Assembly: GCF_014596745.1 (NCBI RefSeq)
Contig: NZ_JABTCF010000011.1
Span: 1-64,000, forward strand
Direction of reading: 5' to 3'
From: Maribacter aquimaris
GTDB taxonomy: Bacteria; Bacteroidota; Bacteroidia; Flavobacteriales; Flavobacteriaceae
Length of the DNA stretch: 64,000 bases
The position numbers and the translations under genes are program-made. Shown one piece after another: positions 63,002 through 64,000 of this stretch (position 1 is its first letter; each line of letters begins with the position of its first letter). Below the pieces are notes generated by a model, which was not told the DNA's origin, searched no databases, and was given only the letters and a program-made list of their open reading frames with translations.

Positions 63002-63709
63002 TTTTTGGGCTTCCGTAGTTTTATACTTTCCTTCTGAGATGACCTTTTCCAATGTTATCCGGGCATTAGGCTTATCGTTCATTTTTAGATAAGCAAGGGC
63101 TAGATACCAGGTTGTTTTTTCCGTTAAGGTATCATTGGTCTTTAGATGCTCCAACAATAGCGGAACCGCTTCACTGGGCTTTTCCAATTTTAGCAAGGCA
63201 TTGGCCTTGTAAAATAAATAATAAGGTTCTTTAGTGGTCGAATACAAATTTGAAAACAAGGATATCGCGATATCATACTCTCCTCTTTCATAAGCCAGGA
63301 AAGCAAGGGTCTTTTCATCTTGATACCCATCACCCCTTTGCAGTGGTTGTACCACATTCCGGTAGGGTTCAAAATAGCTGGCAAAAAGATCGTCGGTAGA
63401 AACCTTTTGATCCATGGTTAAAAAATAGGTTAAACCCACCAACAGTAACACACTGGCGGCTGCCAACCATTTTATATAGGAACGTCTCGTTATTGGTTTT
63501 TTAATTTTGGCTTTCGATTCCAATTCCGAGATCAAATCCCTAAAACGATCATCATCCTCCCTTTGGATAGCCTTCTTCAAATTGGCCTGTAAGGTTATTT
63601 CTTTCTGAAAATCAATGTCATTTTGCAAGAGTTCATCCACCATCACCCTTTCTTCCGGTGAAAGTCTATTCTGTACATATTTTTCAATTAAATCTTCTTG
63701 CTTCGACAT
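62981..63709 (-). CDS. TPR-containing anti-sigma-like membrane protein
   Basis: A 242-residue protein. The N-terminal 70 residues (EKYVQNRLSPEERVMVDELLQND...) resemble the cytoplasmic part of anti-sigma factors. One membrane helix lies at about residues 80-97 (WLAAASVLLLVGLTYFL). The periplasmic part holds TPR units (LAFLAYERGEYDIAISLFSNL, TWYLALAYLKMNDKPNARITLEKV). It begins 3 bp after the sigma factor stop. It probably holds the sigma factor inactive until a periplasmic signal arrives. Confidence 0.75.
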   Translation of the reverse strand: MSKQEDLIEKYVQNRLSPEERVMVDELLQNDIDFQKEITLQANLKKAIQREDDDRFRDLISELESKAKIKKPITRRSYIKWLAAASVLLLVGLTYFLTMDQKVSTDDLFASYFEPYRNVVQPLQRGDGYQDEKTLAFLAYERGEYDIAISLFSNLYSTTKEPYYLFYKANALLKLEKPSEAVPLLLEHLKTNDTLTEKTTWYLALAYLKMNDKPNARITLEKVISEGKYKTTEAQKLLDAVN

Positions 63710-63712
63710 AGG

Positions 63713-64000
63713 CTATGATTTAATCATGTCTTTCAGGGTTTTTAAGCATCTGGATTTCTGACTTCTAACTACACGGCCATCCGTATAATCCGTATGCTCC
63801 ACAATTTCATCAATATTTAGTCCCCTAGAATAGAACAAGGTTAACATCTCCTGGCATTTTTTTCCTAATCTTTTAAAAAAGGTCTGTAATAAAACCTGTT
63901 CATGACTTAATTCCTCTTCCTCGATATCAGTAGCGATCAATTCAATCGTATCGTGAATACCAGGGTTGTTAGGTTGGTATTCGACTGTTTTCTTCTTTTC
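63713..64000 (-). CDS. sigma-70 family factor, C-terminal part (cut by window edge)
   Basis: The frame stays open to the edge, so the 5' part is missing. The visible 95 residues contain region 4: KCQEMLTLFYSRGLNIDEIVEHTDYTDGRVVRSQKSRCLKTL, a helix-turn-helix. It forms an operon with the TPR anti-sigma-like gene 3 bp downstream. Confidence 0.8.
   Translation of the reverse strand, partial: EKKKTVEYQPNNPGIHDTIELIATDIEEEELSHEQVLLQTFFKRLGKKCQEMLTLFYSRGLNIDEIVEHTDYTDGRVVRSQKSRCLKTLKDMIKS

Noticed and set aside
1-64000. CRISPR array or prophage
   Set aside because: No regularly spaced short direct repeats with spacers, no Cas proteins and no phage structural genes were seen.

Overview
The window looks like a piece of a marine Flavobacteriaceae (Bacteroidota) chromosome. 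This rests on the AT-rich sequence, many type I and lipoprotein signal peptides ending in Gln or Cys, few Shine-Dalgarno sequences, and gene families typical of that group: a SpeA/SpeB/deoxyhypusine-synthase-like operon, a RimK-protease fusion, an SDR-type threonine dehydrogenase, sigma factors paired with membrane or TPR proteins, and CHAT-TPR proteins. Species cannot be named from the sequence alone. No rRNA, CRISPR array, prophage or complete insertion sequence was seen. One tRNA-Arg(CCT) lies at 49090-49161.

Bases 1 to about 24,600 are an accessory region made of unrelated genes separated by long imperfect palindromes: a 13-repeat MORN protein, an unknown secreted protein, a Crp-type regulator with a short SDR, a lipoprotein, an esterase, an M28 peptidase, a PIN/HTH toxin-antitoxin pair, serine hydrolases, a sigma factor pair, methyltransferases, cysteine synthase, a MepB-like protein and several decayed genes. 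Between 238 and 5282 the layout follows integron cassette logic. Each segment starts with GTT plus seven variable bases and ends, after its gene, with the complement of its own seven bases plus AAC. A folded attC-like repeat of about 120-220 bp, or in two cases only 10 bp, follows before the next GTT. Four segments match perfectly over 10 bp with different sequences. No integrase is in the window. Further right the repeats change family and decay.

From about 24,600 to 64,000 the content looks like ordinary chromosomal backbone. It begins with two GH2 glycosidases and an Asp-box repeat protein, then small envelope and repeat proteins, a large membrane M28 peptidase, an SDR epimerase, a TPR protein and threonine dehydrogenase. 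A leftward polyamine locus runs from speA (47834) through speB, a deoxyhypusine-synthase-like gene lacking the catalytic lysine, and an acidic protein. A GNAT-nitrilase fusion and a RimK-type ligase lie further downstream. A 58-codon ORF precedes speA and could be a leader peptide.

From 53693 leftward a four-gene operon encodes a coiled-coil protein, a protein resembling the cytoplasmic part of OmpA-like GTPase partners, a Ras-like small GTPase and a hybrid histidine kinase. After an FAD oxidoreductase comes a rightward trio: an LpxH-like phosphoesterase, a GT28-like glycosyltransferase and a GH1 glucosidase. The right end holds a lipoprotein, a CHAT-TPR protein whose probable ribosome-binding sequence lies inside an upstream terminator hairpin, and a convergent sigma factor/TPR anti-sigma-like pair cut by the window edge.
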